Below, one piece after another: positions 12,360 to 24,642 of a DNA stretch of 64,000 nt. The stretch's first letter is position 1; the number at the start of each line of letters is the position of its first letter. The translations under genes were made by a program, and so were the position numbers. This DNA comes from Paramecium tetraurelia (Eukaryota; Ciliophora; Oligohymenophorea; Peniculida; Parameciidae): NCBI RefSeq assembly GCF_000165425.1, contig NW_001799422.1, positions 249,206 to 313,205 of the forward strand, read 5' to 3'. Below the pieces are notes generated by a model, which did no database searches, was not told the origin of the DNA, and worked only from the letters and a program-made list of their open reading frames with translations.

Positions 12360-14674
12360 ATGTAATAACAAAAAGTGCTCTTTGGAAACAAGTAGAGTGT
12401 TTACCTTTCCTAACTTTGCTTCCAGGGTACTAAATACAGATTATATTCAACTTCTGAGTACAATTATGTAGTGAAGGTATATGACAATGGGTAGGAGAAA
12501 GTAATAACTTAAATTATGAATTCTAATTTAGTGTTTGAATACTGAATTACAAGCAGTTCAAATTTTCAAAGATTATGGAAACAGCAACATTGCAAAAGCC
12601 CTTGAAGGGGATCTACAATAAAATATTAAAGTAATAGTATTTGAAAAAGCTGAAGTCCTCCAAAATATTTTGAAGGATTCACAAAAAGGTTTAGAGGAAC
12701 CTCAAGTCCTAAAAGTAAGCAGAAAAATAAGTGTAGATCTTATTAGATTTGAGCAAAGGATTAAAGCAATGTCATAGTTTAGGCATCACTCATCGCGATA
12801 TCAGACCTGAAAATGTATTGATTGGATTGGACAAATAAGCTAAATTATGGAACTTTTAACGCTGCTTTTTTTAAGTATTAAATAGTATAATAGAGTAATA
12901 TGATTATTTGCCATATGAATACATTCCTAAAATTAAAGAAGAAATTGAAACCAATACTTTTGAGCATGTCAGAGCCCCAGAATAAAAGGACTTTTCATAA
13001 AGATGGCCAATTACCAAAAAGGTTGACATCTACGCATTAGGATAATTAATGTATTACATTCTATTTAAAGTCCGCTATGATTAAAATCCCAATTGGGTAA
13101 AAAAGTATCAATTTTACAATATTAGTCCGAAATGGGGTCTTTATAGTAATAAATTATAAGATTTAATCAAACTTCTATTGATTCCTAATCCAAAGGACCG
13201 ATTGAGTGCAGAATAAATTGAAGAGTACATTCACACGTATCTACTTAACTAGAAGTATAAATATAAAAATTATCAGTCCTGTTCAATCTCAAATTCATAT
13301 TAGAAGTTTATCAACAAATGAAAAAATGAATAGAGAAATTGTTACTTAAAGGAATGAAAATGGTAAAATGAACTAATTAGAATTAATTGATTTTCAACAT
13401 CCCTCTTCATCATCACTATCAACAAAATTTGTCAAATTAGTCAGTAAAGTAGCCTAAAAAACTGATTTTTGGGTTGCTGCATGTTTGGAAGAAGTTGATG
13501 CTGCTCCAAATCAAAAATACTTCCGTTATCTTCATGTCAAAGCATGGTAGAAGAAAGCCAAAATTCCAAAATTTTATGAAAAGCTATCTAACAGATTACA
13601 ATTAAATTCTGTTATAGTTAGTTTTAAGGCTTTGTTATTATTACATAATTACTTGAAAAAAGGACCTTAAGAAGCTCTATTAGTTACTAATTAAAATTCA
13701 TCACCTCTTGCTATATTAGAAAAGATCAAAAACTTTTAAGAATCTAATATGGCTAAAGTATCTAAGGATAAATTTAGATCTCAGTTTTTTTCTAATTTAT
13801 TATACAGCTATTCTCTTATTTTAATAGAAAAGGTTAAATTCCATTAATATTACTTAAAATATTTTGAAGGAAATTTTGCAATGGTTCCATTCTTTAATAA
13901 TATGAATTCTAAGGATAAATTAAAATTAAGTATTGCAATTTTAAATAATTTGATTAATTTGTGGAAACAGTTCAATACTTTCATTAATAGTTTTTCATTC
14001 TAAAAGTCATCCCTCTATAACTTATAATTAGGATTTGCAATAACTATGGCAGATGAATTATACAATATTTTATGTACATGCACTCATATATATTATGCTT
14101 TAAAATAGAGTACGAATTATATTAGTGGAGTGACTTCTTAAAATAATGAAATAAAATCAATCTTTATATAGTTATAAGATGATTATCAAAACAATTTTGA
14201 AAATACAATTTCGTTTTTTCATTCATGCAAATAGATTCCTTAATTTTATTAAATAATACCTGATCCTCCAAGAAGTGTAATTGAGACTTTGAAAAAAGTA
14301 CCATTTTTTCAATCTATTAAAGGAGAATTTAATATTTATGATTATCTAAGCTATTCTATGTCAATTGATGGAATTAAACTACCATAAAGTTATGGTGAGA
14401 TTATGAGTACGTAAGTGATGGAATATGATGATGAAGTTGTAGAATTGGATCCAAGAAATGAGAAGTTTGCAACATAATATCCAATTAAACCAGTATTATC
14501 AGTATAACCATATTGTGAAAGAGTGAATAAGTTCAGTTTTGATTTAGATCCTACTGTAAATAGTTCTTCTAATGGTGCTAATATATTATAATAGCAATCA
14601 TAATAATAACAATATTAGCAGTAGTAATAATAGTAATCATAGTAATAATAATAATAATAATAATAATAGTAATC

Positions 14675-14716
<42 letters not shown>

Positions 14717-16188
14717 GTAATAAACACAAGAAGCTTAATTTATTAATCAATAGCTATAAAATTAATAAAATTCAATTAAAAGTATAGATTATAAAAAGAA
14801 ATAAACCAAGCAATAATAATAAGGATCCTATTTATATCAAGGTTTAGAATTTTCAGATGACGATGAAGAGCAACATAATGAAGATGAGACAGAGCAATTC
14901 CCAAATAAACCTAATGAATAATAATAAAATAATTTAAGAGCACCTTTAGCTAATTAAAATGTTAAATTAACAAAAGAATTGTTAAATGATGATGAATTCT
15001 TGAACTGGGGTGAAAAAAAGAATGGCTCAGATAAATAAAATGGTATTCATTAAAATTAAAGAATTTAATCAGCAAATTCTTAACCAATAAATAACAATTA
15101 TTTCGATTAATTGAACTATCTAAACCAAAATAAATAAATTAATAAAGTTTCTTAATAAAAAGTAAATCTAAGTTAATAATTATAGTTATAATAATAATAA
15201 AATAATTTTTAAGTAGTAGATTATTTTTAAAAGTAGGGAAGAAGTAAATAAATTTTCATCATATTTTAGACGTTTAAGAATGGATGATTAATCATGATCA
15301 ATTAAAGTTAGAAAGATTAATTGGTACTGGAAGTAGTTGTGAAGTATATAAAGGATATTGGAGAGGAGGTGAAGTGGCGATAAAGAAAATGAAAATAAAA
15401 TCTTTGAATGAAAACCATTTAAAGGAATTTAGGCGAGAGATATCCGCTTTCGTAACAATTCAGAAGCATAATAATTTAGTCCAATTGATGGGAATATCTT
15501 AAAAAGAAGATGAACTATATATTGTAACTGAATTTTGCGCAGGAGGAACATTATTTGATTTATTACATAGAAAAAAACACCTAGATATTAGTTGGTAGAA
15601 TAGAGTTAAAATAGCATTGCAAATTGCAGAAGGAATGTTACATTTACATAAATTGAATCCCCCATTAATACATAGAGACCTAAAAAGCTTAAAGTAAATG
15701 AATCTCTTATGAAATATTAGTTTATTATTAGAATAGACTTATGATTAATCTAAAGTGAATATAAAAATAGCAGACTTTGGGCTTGCAAGAGTTTAGGCTG
15801 ATAATGGCGAGATAATGACTGGAATATTAGGAACATTTGTATTTTATATTATGTAAATGGTAGCATTGGATGGCTCCTGAAGTGTTTCAGAATGTACCTT
15901 ATACTATAAAAGCAGATGTTTATTCGTATGCAGTATTTATTATTTTTCAACTTTTAGATAGTATTATGGGAAATATGTTGCCGAGAAACTCCTTATAAAT
16001 CTTTATCTACAAATCCTCCAGCTATAATGAAATTAGTAACTGTTGATAATGGAAGACCAGATCTAAACTTAATTTAGTTAGGATGTCCTTAGTTTTTAAA
16101 AGATTTGATGACCAAATGTTGGGATCAAGATCCGAATAAAAGACCATCGTTTTAAGAAATAACTTAATACTTGCGTGCATAATTATGA
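12360..16188 (+). CDS. NAK-like pseudokinase - ANTH - poly-Q - TKL kinase fusion
   Basis: Seven introns join what otherwise looks like three genes: 12501-12531, 12715-12736, 13255-13276, 15244-15269, 15694-15720, 15839-15863 and 15933-15957. Kinase 1 has the VVK lysine, HRDIRPENVLI, VRAPEQ and KVDIYALGQL, but lacks a glycine loop and has WNF where DFG belongs, so it is probably a pseudokinase of the NAK (AAK1/GAK) type. An ANTH-like domain follows (FKALLLLHNYLKKGP; in AP180/CALM it binds PIP2 and clathrin adaptors). Next come a long poly-Q and Asn-rich linker and an acidic patch, then a TKL kinase with GTGSSCEVYKG, VAIKK, HRDLKSLN, DFGLA and a WMAPE motif. An endocytic role is inferred from NAK plus ANTH. 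Without the 13255 and 15244 introns the parts would be separated by 4 bp and overlap by 3 bp (15285-15286 shared), which favours one gene. Confidence 0.75.
14586..14724 (+). repeat. Poly-Gln tract made of TAA/TAG codons
   Basis: A run of TAA and TAG triplets, with a few TCA (Ser) and CAA/CAG codons, in frame within the kinase-ANTH-kinase gene. It encodes an almost pure glutamine linker between the ANTH domain and the second kinase, and is likely length-variable. Confidence 0.85.
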
Positions 16189-16224
16189 TTTAGTTAATTA
16201 GTATGAATTTATTAATATTGAAAT

Positions 16225-16497
16225 TCATGATATTAAACAACAGCAACTATCCTCCTCCTCAAATGGGATATTATAAATCTTCCAATTTTCAACCACATAA
16301 ATTTTATTTAGATCATCTTTAAATTATAGTTATTTCTTCTCTGTCTACTATTTTTCTTATTTTTTGAGAATGGATTTAATATTCAAGGCTGTTTTACAAA
16401 CAACTAACGGATTTTCACAAATTTGATCGGGAGATTCTATATGTAATAAAGATTGAGGTTTTAGAGAATCTATGGCATGAACCCTAGAGTTTGTCAT
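16225..16497 (-). CDS. Small protein with C-terminal CaaX prenylation box
   Basis: A 90-residue intronless frame that converges on the kinase gene, with 36 bp between stops. It starts MTNSRVHAIDSLKPQ, has a basic Lys/Gln-rich centre (ILKKQEKQQTEKKQ), an acidic patch (FEEEDS), and ends CCCLIS. The last four residues C-L-I-S fit a CaaX farnesylation box, and the two preceding cysteines could be palmitoylated, as in Ras-like tails. No GTP-binding motifs are present, so it is not a GTPase. It is probably membrane-associated; function unknown. Confidence 0.55.
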
Positions 16498-16733
16498 TCA
16501 ATTATTATAAATTATTAATATATAACTAACCACTAATCTAAACAAAAATTAAATAATTACTCGAAATAGCTCATTTAATTTAGCTAATCCCAAGCTGAAT
16601 CAAAAAAAAAAAAATAAGATAACTTATTAATTTTTAGTGCACATAAGAGTAATAGAAAATGATTATTCAATGCTATGCTCAAAATGCTTAAATATATTTC
16701 TAGAATAGCCAAAATAATAATTATGATATGCAT

Positions 16734-17062
16734 TCACTTCTTTTTCTTTGCGATTGCACTATATGCCCTAAAAGCCTTTTTAGGAATACCAGTGGGAGGT
16801 CTTGAAAAATCATAATATTTAATATGTTAATTCAATTTGATGCCTTCCTCGCCTTTCTTAGGATCCTCAATTTTGAAATCTTCCTAGTAATATTATAGTT
16901 ACTGAGAATTTCATTGAGCTTATCAGCATCAATATATTTTGATAATGGCTCTAGAGGATCGATGTTTTCGACAACAATCTTTCTAGAGTTGAATTGAAAC
17001 TCAACTCCTTTGAATTCTTGATTACGATCTAAAATAACTTGAGATGTTAATTATTATTGCAT
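16734..17062 (-). CDS. Small conserved-looking hypothetical protein
   Basis: About 101 residues once a 23-nt intron (16880-16902) is removed. It starts MQQQLTSQVILDRNQEF, contains a segment with VENIDPLEPLSKYIDADKL, and ends in a basic run (AIAKKKK). It is hydrophilic with no signal peptide or membrane segment. Its start codon lies only 11 bp from the start codon of the divergent LRR gene, so their promoters must overlap the opposing gene bodies. No family is recognised. Confidence 0.55.
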
Positions 17063-17073
17063 TAATTAAAATA

Positions 17074-18381
17074 ATGGATTGGGCAATTATTAGACCTAAA
17101 ATTGCAACTGATTATAAAAGATAATGTTCTGAATTTTCAAAACCTGTAAATGAAGCAATAGTTCGGACTTATTAAACTAAAGCCAATGATATTAACCTAA
17201 TTTTTAGAGGAAATTATAAGCTCAATTTCAATCAGAGAATGTTAGATTAAGATTTAATTTTACTGCTTTCTTGTCTTCAGAATTACAAGGATTATATACA
17301 ACATATAGATCTATCTTTTAATGAGATAACTAATGTAGGAATTCAAGAATTATCAAAGTTTTTATCAGGTACTCAATCTTATTTAATTAAATAAGGATGT
17401 AATACATTGGAAAGTCTCAACTTATAGAGTAATAAAATTGGTGTGGAAGGAGGAGAGTTGATTGCTGAAGGGATTAAGGATATATAAACATTGACTCATT
17501 TGAATCTGAACTTTAATAATTTATAAACAAAAGGTGCTATGTCTATTGTTGAGATGTTATTTAATAATAAAACAATTTTAGAGTTAAATTTAGCCAATAA
17601 TGGAATAGATCATGATGGCGTTATTGTAATTAATTTATTTAGATTTCTTAGGCAATTACATCAATTTTGAATTGGAAGAATAATTCATTGTAAATATTAA
17701 ATTTGGATAATCCAGTGTATCATTCTATTGGATAAGAGACAGCAATACACTTTGGCAAAATGTTTCATTCGAATAGAGGATTAGAAAAAATATCTCTGTA
17801 AAAACATAATTTTACATGTGATGCCATATACATCATCACAGAGCATTTATTAGAAAACAATAAGTTAAGAGTATTGGACTTAACAGCAAACCGAATTTCA
17901 TTTAAAGGCTGTGAAGCTATTGCTAAATATTTGTGCGGTGAATATTGTGTTTTAGAAAGTCTTATATTAACATCAAATAGAACAGGACATTATGGAGCAA
18001 AAGCAATATCATAGGCTTTAAGCAAAAATGTAAATATATTGATTGAATCTTAGAGAACCTTAATACATTTAGATATGGTAAGGAATGATATTGATGACAA
18101 CGGTTTGAAGATGATAGCAGAATCATTAGAAACAAATGATATGCTTGTCTCACTTAAGCTTTATTAAAATCATTTTGGCTAGATGGCCTTATAAGCATTT
18201 CATAAATACAGAATGAAAAATAACAAAAAATAAGGTAGTTCATTATTTATTATATTTACTTGCAGCTGAAAGATTCTGGGATTTCCATACTTACATTGTA
18301 GACAATCATATTGAAATGGCCTATGTAGAACAAAATATTCCTTACGATATTTTAGTATCAAGTCAATATTTTATTAATTGA
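17074..18381 (+). CDS. Leucine-rich repeat protein (ribonuclease-inhibitor type)
   Basis: Two introns (a 26-nt one near 17630 that starts GTAATT, and a 31-nt one near 18234) give a protein of about 416 residues. Repeated LRR units are plain: IQHIDLSFNEITNVGIQEL, LESLNLQSNKIGVEGGEL, LTHLNLNFNNL, ILELNLANNGIDHDGV, LRVLDLTANRISFKGCEA and LIHLDMVRNDIDDNGLKMI. The L-x-L-x-x-N with following G-x-x-x-L spacing is the RI-like class found in protein-binding scaffolds, including axonemal proteins such as TCTE1/DRC5. After the repeats comes a unique tail (ERFWDFHTYIVDNHIEMAY). No signal peptide is seen. A structural or ciliary scaffold role is inferred only from the repeat type. Confidence 0.8.
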
Positions 18382-18439
18382 ATTAATTTTTACAAAAATT
18401 CATATTAATAACATTAATTTCAATTTTAAATAGAAATTG

Positions 18440-19470
18440 TGTTAATTATTGATGGAATTTATAAACAGATTGGTAAATCTAAAGAAGAACTTGATATTCT
18501 GATAGAGTGTTAATAGAGTAACATTCAATTGAGTCGAGAAAAAGAAGATCATAGAATCAATATATATGAAATTATAAATATAAAATTTACGATTCCTGAG
18601 AGTAGCCCTATAATTTGACTTTAAGATATTGAATTCTCATTTAACTCATTTAGAATTACTTCTGGTTATTTAATTTGAATTATAGATTATAATTATGGAA
18701 ATATAAGAATATTATTTGATAAACCATTTCTTTGTTATCTAAATATAGGGAATTAGTATATGCTTTTTAAGAACCGTAAAAGAATTAGATAACGAGTTCC
18801 AATAAAGTTAACTCAATTACTAATTTGATAAATCGTTATACTAAAAAATGGTAAATTGTATGTGGGATAAGGATAAATTAATATTTTAGTGAATTCAAAC
18901 TGTGATGAACGCATTACTGGCATTGAATTTGTTTCAATGAAAAGATCTTGGATACACACTTAGAAACCTTTAGATTCAAGAAGTTGGTTTTGTAAATGGA
19001 TTTGGACATAAATTTAAAGGAAATAACTATTAATTTTTAAAAAAATTTAGAAGCTTTATTTTAGATCATGAAAAGAAAGAGAATAAAGAAACTATAAATT
19101 TATTTAACCTATTAAGTCTAAAATGCTTATGGGCATATTGGCAGAATGATAACAACAAAGCCAAATATCTTAAAAAATGAATAATGCTTAAGTAAATGGC
19201 AGTCTTTTAATTTCCTAAGACAATCAGACAAGTTCCATATATCTGGAATGGAATTTAACCTTAGAACCCAAAAGTGAGGAGTTGTAGGACCTAAAATTTC
19301 AACAAATTTTCAAACAATTTCAAAAGATAAGAATGCTAATTCGTAATTAATCACTCAAGAACAATTATTCACAGAAATTCTTTAAGATTGGAAATAATTC
19401 ATATCACAAAGTATTAGGTTTTCTTAAGTCATATGGCTTGTTCGAATCAAAGTACATAATAATATACAAA
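18440..19470 (+). pseudogene. Probable degraded gene, unidentified
   Basis: The stretch holds several codon-like runs in changing frames, broken by TGA stops and not joined by convincing short introns. One run lies near 18455-18620 (IYKQIGKSKEELDILIE...SREKEDHR). Another lies near 19010-19180 (FKGNNYQFLKKFRSFILDHE, then LLSLKCLWAYWQND). The composition is coding-like but no complete frame can be assembled. A relic of a duplicated gene is the simplest reading. An expressed gene with unusual introns cannot be excluded. Confidence 0.4.
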
Positions 19471-19645
19471 TCATTCTTATACACATAAAAAATATATATA
19501 GATATGTAAATTTGAATCTCTTATCGATTATAAGATAATAATTAATATTTACTTATTAATGAGTGACGCATTATTATTTAAGAAGCACTTTGTTCTTATT
19601 TTATGAAATAAATGCAGAATTTAATTCTTGATCTTTCATTAATAA

Positions 19646-20209
19646 ATGAACAAACTAATTTTAGTTGTACTTCTTGGATTAGCATCTGCCTAATTATAGA
19701 GTGTTTAAACACTTAATGTCACCCAATACTTGGGTAACTGGTATGAAGTAGCCAGCAGTCCTTGGGTTCATTTAACATTTGAAAAAGATGCTTTTTGCAA
19801 TAGAGCAACATATGGTCTTTAATAAGATGGAAATTTGAGTGTTTTAAATATGGAAAGATATGGATCACCCTCAGGTGAAATCAAATAAATTACAGGCTAT
19901 GCTTATATTCCAAATCCAGAATTACCAGGTTAACTGAAAGTACATTTGGAAGGAGCACCTTTTGAATATGCTGATTATTGGATTGTCTAATTAGGCCCAG
20001 TTAAAAATGAATAATATCAATGGGCTATAGTTAGTGAACCATCAAAATTCTTCATGTGGGTTTTAGCAAGAGATCCAGTTGAATACAACTTGTTATATGC
20101 AACATAAGTCCAAAACACAGTAACAAATACATTGTAATTCGATGGACGTTTCAATTCGTATGTTGTTAGACCATGGACTGGATGTGTTCCATACAATAAT
20201 ACTCAATGA
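19646..20209 (+). CDS. Secreted lipocalin
   Basis: A 187-residue intronless protein. The start MNKLILVVLLGLASA is a signal peptide. The mature N-terminus has the lipocalin first-strand motif LGNWYEVASSPW (G-x-W), and the middle has CNRATYGLQQDGNLSVLNM. A later segment, YQWAIVSEPSKFFMWVLAR, matches the lipocalin region that reads like 'Y..A.V..P....LWIL.R' in bacterial Blc and apolipoprotein D. Cysteines near both ends (FCNRA and TGCVPYN) could form a disulfide. Lipocalins bind small hydrophobic ligands in a beta-barrel. Here the protein is probably secreted or kept in the endomembrane lumen. The ligand is unknown. Confidence 0.88.
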
Positions 20210-20297
20210 TATAATTGATTTGTATTGTATAAATTAAGATTTAAATTCTTAAATTATTCCTAAAATTAAATAAATAAATGTTAATTATTTGAATATT

Positions 20298-22881
20298 TCA
20301 TTAACTTTTTTTTTTCATAGGATTCTTAAAAACAGATCGTTATGATTTCCTAGAAAGTCTTCTTAAAGATTTTCCAATTTTATTATACTCAATTATAATA
20401 TCCGTAAAATTGTTATGAGGAAAATAATGCTGAAATTCTTAATGTTTTTCAAATTCAACTAGATCTTCAAAATTAGCATTATTTAATGAAGTAAAGAATT
20501 AAGATCTCCATGTTTTTGTAAGTTTTTATGATTTCTCTCTTTCCATCCTTTCAATTTTAAGGTTTGATTTAAGTTGGATTTCTTTTATTGAAGGTTCTAA
20601 ATTCATGACGGTATTACTGTTAGGTATAGCAACTTATTTAGATTCATTTCCTTTGGGATGAACAATTTTATAAATGGAATTTCTAGTAGGGAAACCTTCT
20701 AAGTTGATAGGCGATTAATTTGTCAATTCTTGGGATGGTGTGTCAAGACTTGGCTATAGTTAGGATATTGAGTTTTTGTTAGTTTCATCTTAATCGGATA
20801 GTTAATCATCCTACTATAAATCGTTAATGTATGCCTTTTGATTATCTTAAACAATCTTCTATATTTAGAATATAATACTGTTTTTATTTTAAGCGAATTG
20901 AATTTTTAACGGTATCTTTTGACTCTGATCGTTCTATTTTGCTGAGACTTATTGTAAAGTTAAATGAGTTTTTAGATATCAGGTTTATAATTCAGGTAAT
21001 TACAATTAAACAATATGTGATCATCTTTATTGCAAAGATAACATAGCATTCCATCTATTGATAAATTTTAGAGTATTCTGTCTTTGATGTTATGAAACTT
21101 CTAAAGATCTGTTTAAGATAATACAGACAAAAAGTCATCTCTATTGATACTGAATATTTTAGTGAATCCAATACTTTTTGCGCTGCACTTCCTTGGATTT
21201 AGAGTATAGAAAGAATTTTCACCAAAAAACTATCCATTTGTTAATGTACAAATAGTAGTATCGGACTTTGTATCAATCAATTAAACCTTGCCTGAATCAA
21301 TCATGTACAAGGAATTGTCATCCTATATGTTTTACATAAAAATTAATTCATCAGGACAATATTGACGTGAAATCAATTTTTGTGATGCTTGTTTCAAAGA
21401 TTCTTCTGAAAAATTGTTCAGTAAAATCTTACTTTTTTATAAGATGTATTTAAAGACTGTGAATTTCAATTCTTCTTTTAATTATTGTGATAATTTATTA
21501 TCAATCACTTCTTTATATTCCTAATCAATATCTGATTATTCTTAATTCGAATATTACAAATAACTTCTAATTCTATTCTATAATTAATTAGGAACATGAT
21601 ATTAATTCATATATGCTGAAATAGCACGAATGCTTTGACTAAAAAGTACAATAATAAAATTACATAAACTGTGATTATTGAAGGTTTATATTGTATAATA
21701 TATTTCCTATTGAATTAATAGAGTATGCAAAGATAAAGCTAGAGAATAGCATTGAAAATATGCAAGTTAGTATTTCGATTGGATTCTTAGGAGATACATC
21801 TCCATATCCGACAGTAATAGTTGTTGCAGCCGCCCAGTAATATGAATATAAATATTGAATTTCTATTTTTTCATTAAAAATATTTGCTTAAACAATCCAA
21901 CTGTTCTAATAATATTCTTAGGATTCATGGCCTGCATAATTCCAAATACATGCTAAAATGTGAATAAAATAAACTATTAATATTAGTAATTAGAATAAAT
22001 TAAAATATTCTCTATATAGTTTATTAATCTAAGTTGATTGATTAATCTTAGCTACTTCTTCAGTAAATTTTCTGTAAATCAAAAAGGAGAAGATGAACAC
22101 AAAAATTATCTCTACTATTTACACTTTTTGATTTCCTTAAATTGTTTAATTTATAGTAATAACAGAAATAATGATAAGAGTGTCAAATAGTAATTAAGAT
22201 CTAAAGTAAAAGGACAGTATCTCAGATCTTGAATTGATGACCTAATTAGATTATGTAATATTATACATTTCCCTAAAATACTAATTGAGTATTTAATTTT
22301 AAGATGATATCCAAAAGAATAAATACAATGGTGTGTGAATGATATTCACTCTCAATTCTGAAACTCCAAAGAAAAGGATAAACCCATAATAAGATTAGTA
22401 AAATGATAGTCTTTATATAAGACCAAATTTAGAGGAAAAAATTACCTGAATCAAAAAGTTGATGACTTAATTTTGCGCAACGAGTAGGAAAATCATGCAA
22501 AACGTTTGATTCCCTTTGTTAGACATACTTTTCATTAATAATTTTTTTAATCAATTCCCTTTTGGATTAACTCAAAACATGGGCTTTCAACATTAATTTT
22601 TCTTTAAAAAGTGCTACTAATTTATCAACTTTCATAACTTCAAATAAGTTTGATTAGATTTTTATCCGCTAATTTTTCGATTTGTATTTTGAGCTTTTAA
22701 AACCATCAACTTGAAAATTGGTATTTGACAATATAGAACAGTTTAAATCATCAAACTATTCTGCCTCATTTTAAGGCAAGGGTGAGCAAGATGGAGTTTT
22801 ATTAAATGGTCTATAATTATCATCGAATTGGCACTAGATCTAACCAGATTAAAGCCCTTAGGATTCTATTCTTTAGCTCAT
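20298..22881 (-). CDS. Cyclic-nucleotide-gated-type K+ channel with CCHC zinc knuckle
   Basis: The N-terminal cytoplasmic region is polar (start MSQRIESQGLQSGQ) and is followed by membrane segments (IILLILLWVYPFLWSF). The pore is clear: YYWAAATTITVGYGDVSPKN, with the GYGD selectivity filter of potassium channels. A C-terminal cyclic-nucleotide-binding domain follows (YMIDSGKVQLIDTKSDT, then GQFFGENSFYTLNPR, the phosphate-binding cassette region). Just after it sits CYLCNKDDHILFNC, an exact C-x2-C-x4-H-x4-C zinc knuckle, then a basic tail ending PMKKKSQ. Introns are needed to keep the frame; not all were mapped. The family (EAG/HCN/CNG) gives hyperpolarisation- or nucleotide-modulated potassium currents at the plasma or ciliary membrane. 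The knuckle is unusual for metazoan members. Confidence 0.88.
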
Positions 22882-23166
22882 TGGAATGTAAAAATTTATT
22901 TATTATTAATTGCAAAGATATAATAGTATATTCAAATCATTAATTGCTATACTATTCAATTTTTTAAACTCTTATTGTTAAAATGAAAGGTTCATTTTTA
23001 GAGTTATTAAAATATAAAACTTAATAGCCATAACTTTAATACATATTTTGTGAAAGAATTGGAGATAATTGTATTGCATTTCAAATGACAAATTAGACAA
23101 TTCATTAATTTTATTATAACTATATTTTATAATATAAATAATCAACCTAAATTTATTGAAAGTCTT
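22882..23166. other. Intergenic spacer
   Basis: About 285 bp of AT-rich DNA between the channel start and the stop of the next minus-strand gene. No feature was recognised; it presumably includes the channel promoter. Confidence 0.4.
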
Positions 23167-24481
23167 TCAGTTTTTTTATTTATTAAGAATTCTTTGATCG
23201 TATTCAAACTTTTCGAATAAATATCTATTTTATCTAGTTACTAATGGGAAATGGCCAATTTAATTTTCAGAATCTATTAATTTCGAAAGTATGGTATTTC
23301 TAAGTAGAGTGCTATTTTTAATTTCTTCATCCATCATAGATTATCTGATATTAGTTAAGATATCCCCTGATTTCTGCTTTAAGAATAGTTACAAATTCTT
23401 TTGATAGTAAGATATCTTCTTAACAAAATCATAATCAATAGAAGGAAGAGCTTCTTAATTTAATTAAGCATATTAATATTCAGAATGCCTTATTTTATGC
23501 CTTTTAATTTAAGGAGCAGATTCACCTAATTAATCCTAAAATTCGACAGGTAAATCACCTGCCCCGAAAATTCTATAATAAATATCGTATTTGGTTGGTT
23601 TTATAAATTTATAGTTTCTGCAGAGATCTTCATCAACAGAATAATATTAATTTGATTCTGGATATTCACCTCTAGGTCTAAACATCAAATAAAATATTTT
23701 ATGGTCGACTCCAGCAATTCTACCAAGAATGGCTCCTAATTAAGTTAGACTTGTATAGATCTGTGAAGCAACTTCGATATCTTGCATCAACTAGTCGATC
23801 GTATGTTTTAGATTAGGATATTGATGAGTACACGAATTAACAATATCCTAGAACTTATTACCATCTTAAATACGAGAAACTAGATTTGTGCTAGAGGATT
23901 ATGGATGTGATTTACCATTAATATAATAATTGCAAATAATTCCTCTATTCTTCCTTTTGTTTCCTATAATTTTATTATTTCTATTAATTCATTGTGATAA
24001 TCTGACCGTCTTCTTTGAGTAAATCTGAATATTTTATAGAATTGTTAGATTTCTTTTGACACTTCAAAAATTCCAAGTATTCTATAATATCCAAGGATGT
24101 TTATTTCAATACAAGTTTTCTCTTATGTAACGGGGCTCTCCTTTCTTTTCTGCTTTCGATTTAAGGAGTTTCAAGGACAGGTTTGCTTAAGATAGTTTAT
24201 TAAGAATTGTGAGTATGAAATCGCCTAACTGAACTAAATCCTGGTCTTTCTGATTTATTTATTGTTTGCGATGATTGTGGTGAATGAATACTAAACATCG
24301 GCTTGTATAGACTTACCTGTGTACCCTATGTGTGAATGTGTTGTTTATTTTTACTACTATGATTGTCTTTCATTTACTATAAAACCTTATATTAATTAAG
24401 GAAGTCTATCTTAGAGTTGTCTGCCAACATATTCTTGTAGAAGAACTTCTTCTTAATGTAAGGCTCAGTTGGAAATATCAT
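23167..24481 (-). CDS. Hypothetical protein
   Basis: The frame starts MIFPTEPYIKKKFFYKNM and ends in NKQKN at a TGA (23167-23169), with at least one short intron (GTAAATCACATCC..., near 23930). The N-terminal third is Ser/Gln-rich and basic and probably disordered. The C-terminal two-thirds look folded, with ASQIYTSLTQLGAILGRI, DHKIFYLMFRPRGEYPES and YDIYYRIFGAGDLP. No signal peptide or membrane helix is evident and no family is recognised. Total length is about 420 residues. The upstream ATG is used because it is the first in frame; MLADNSK, 18 residues on, is an alternative. Confidence 0.6.
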
Positions 24482-24642
24482 AAAATATATATAAATTATA
24501 TTAACATCACAAAGAAGCAATGCTTTATTCCCATTTAAATTGGAACTTTAACTCTCTTTCACTAAGTAATTTTATTTAGTCTTTTGCATAATCAACTTAT
24601 CTCTTGTACTCAATCACGAATTCATTTATTGATTTAAAGAAC

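Noticed and set aside
13319-13328. End of a short kinase gene and start of a separate ANTH gene
   Set aside because: The 22-nt intron 13255-13276 removes the stop and keeps one continuous frame, and a 4-bp gap between genes is implausible.
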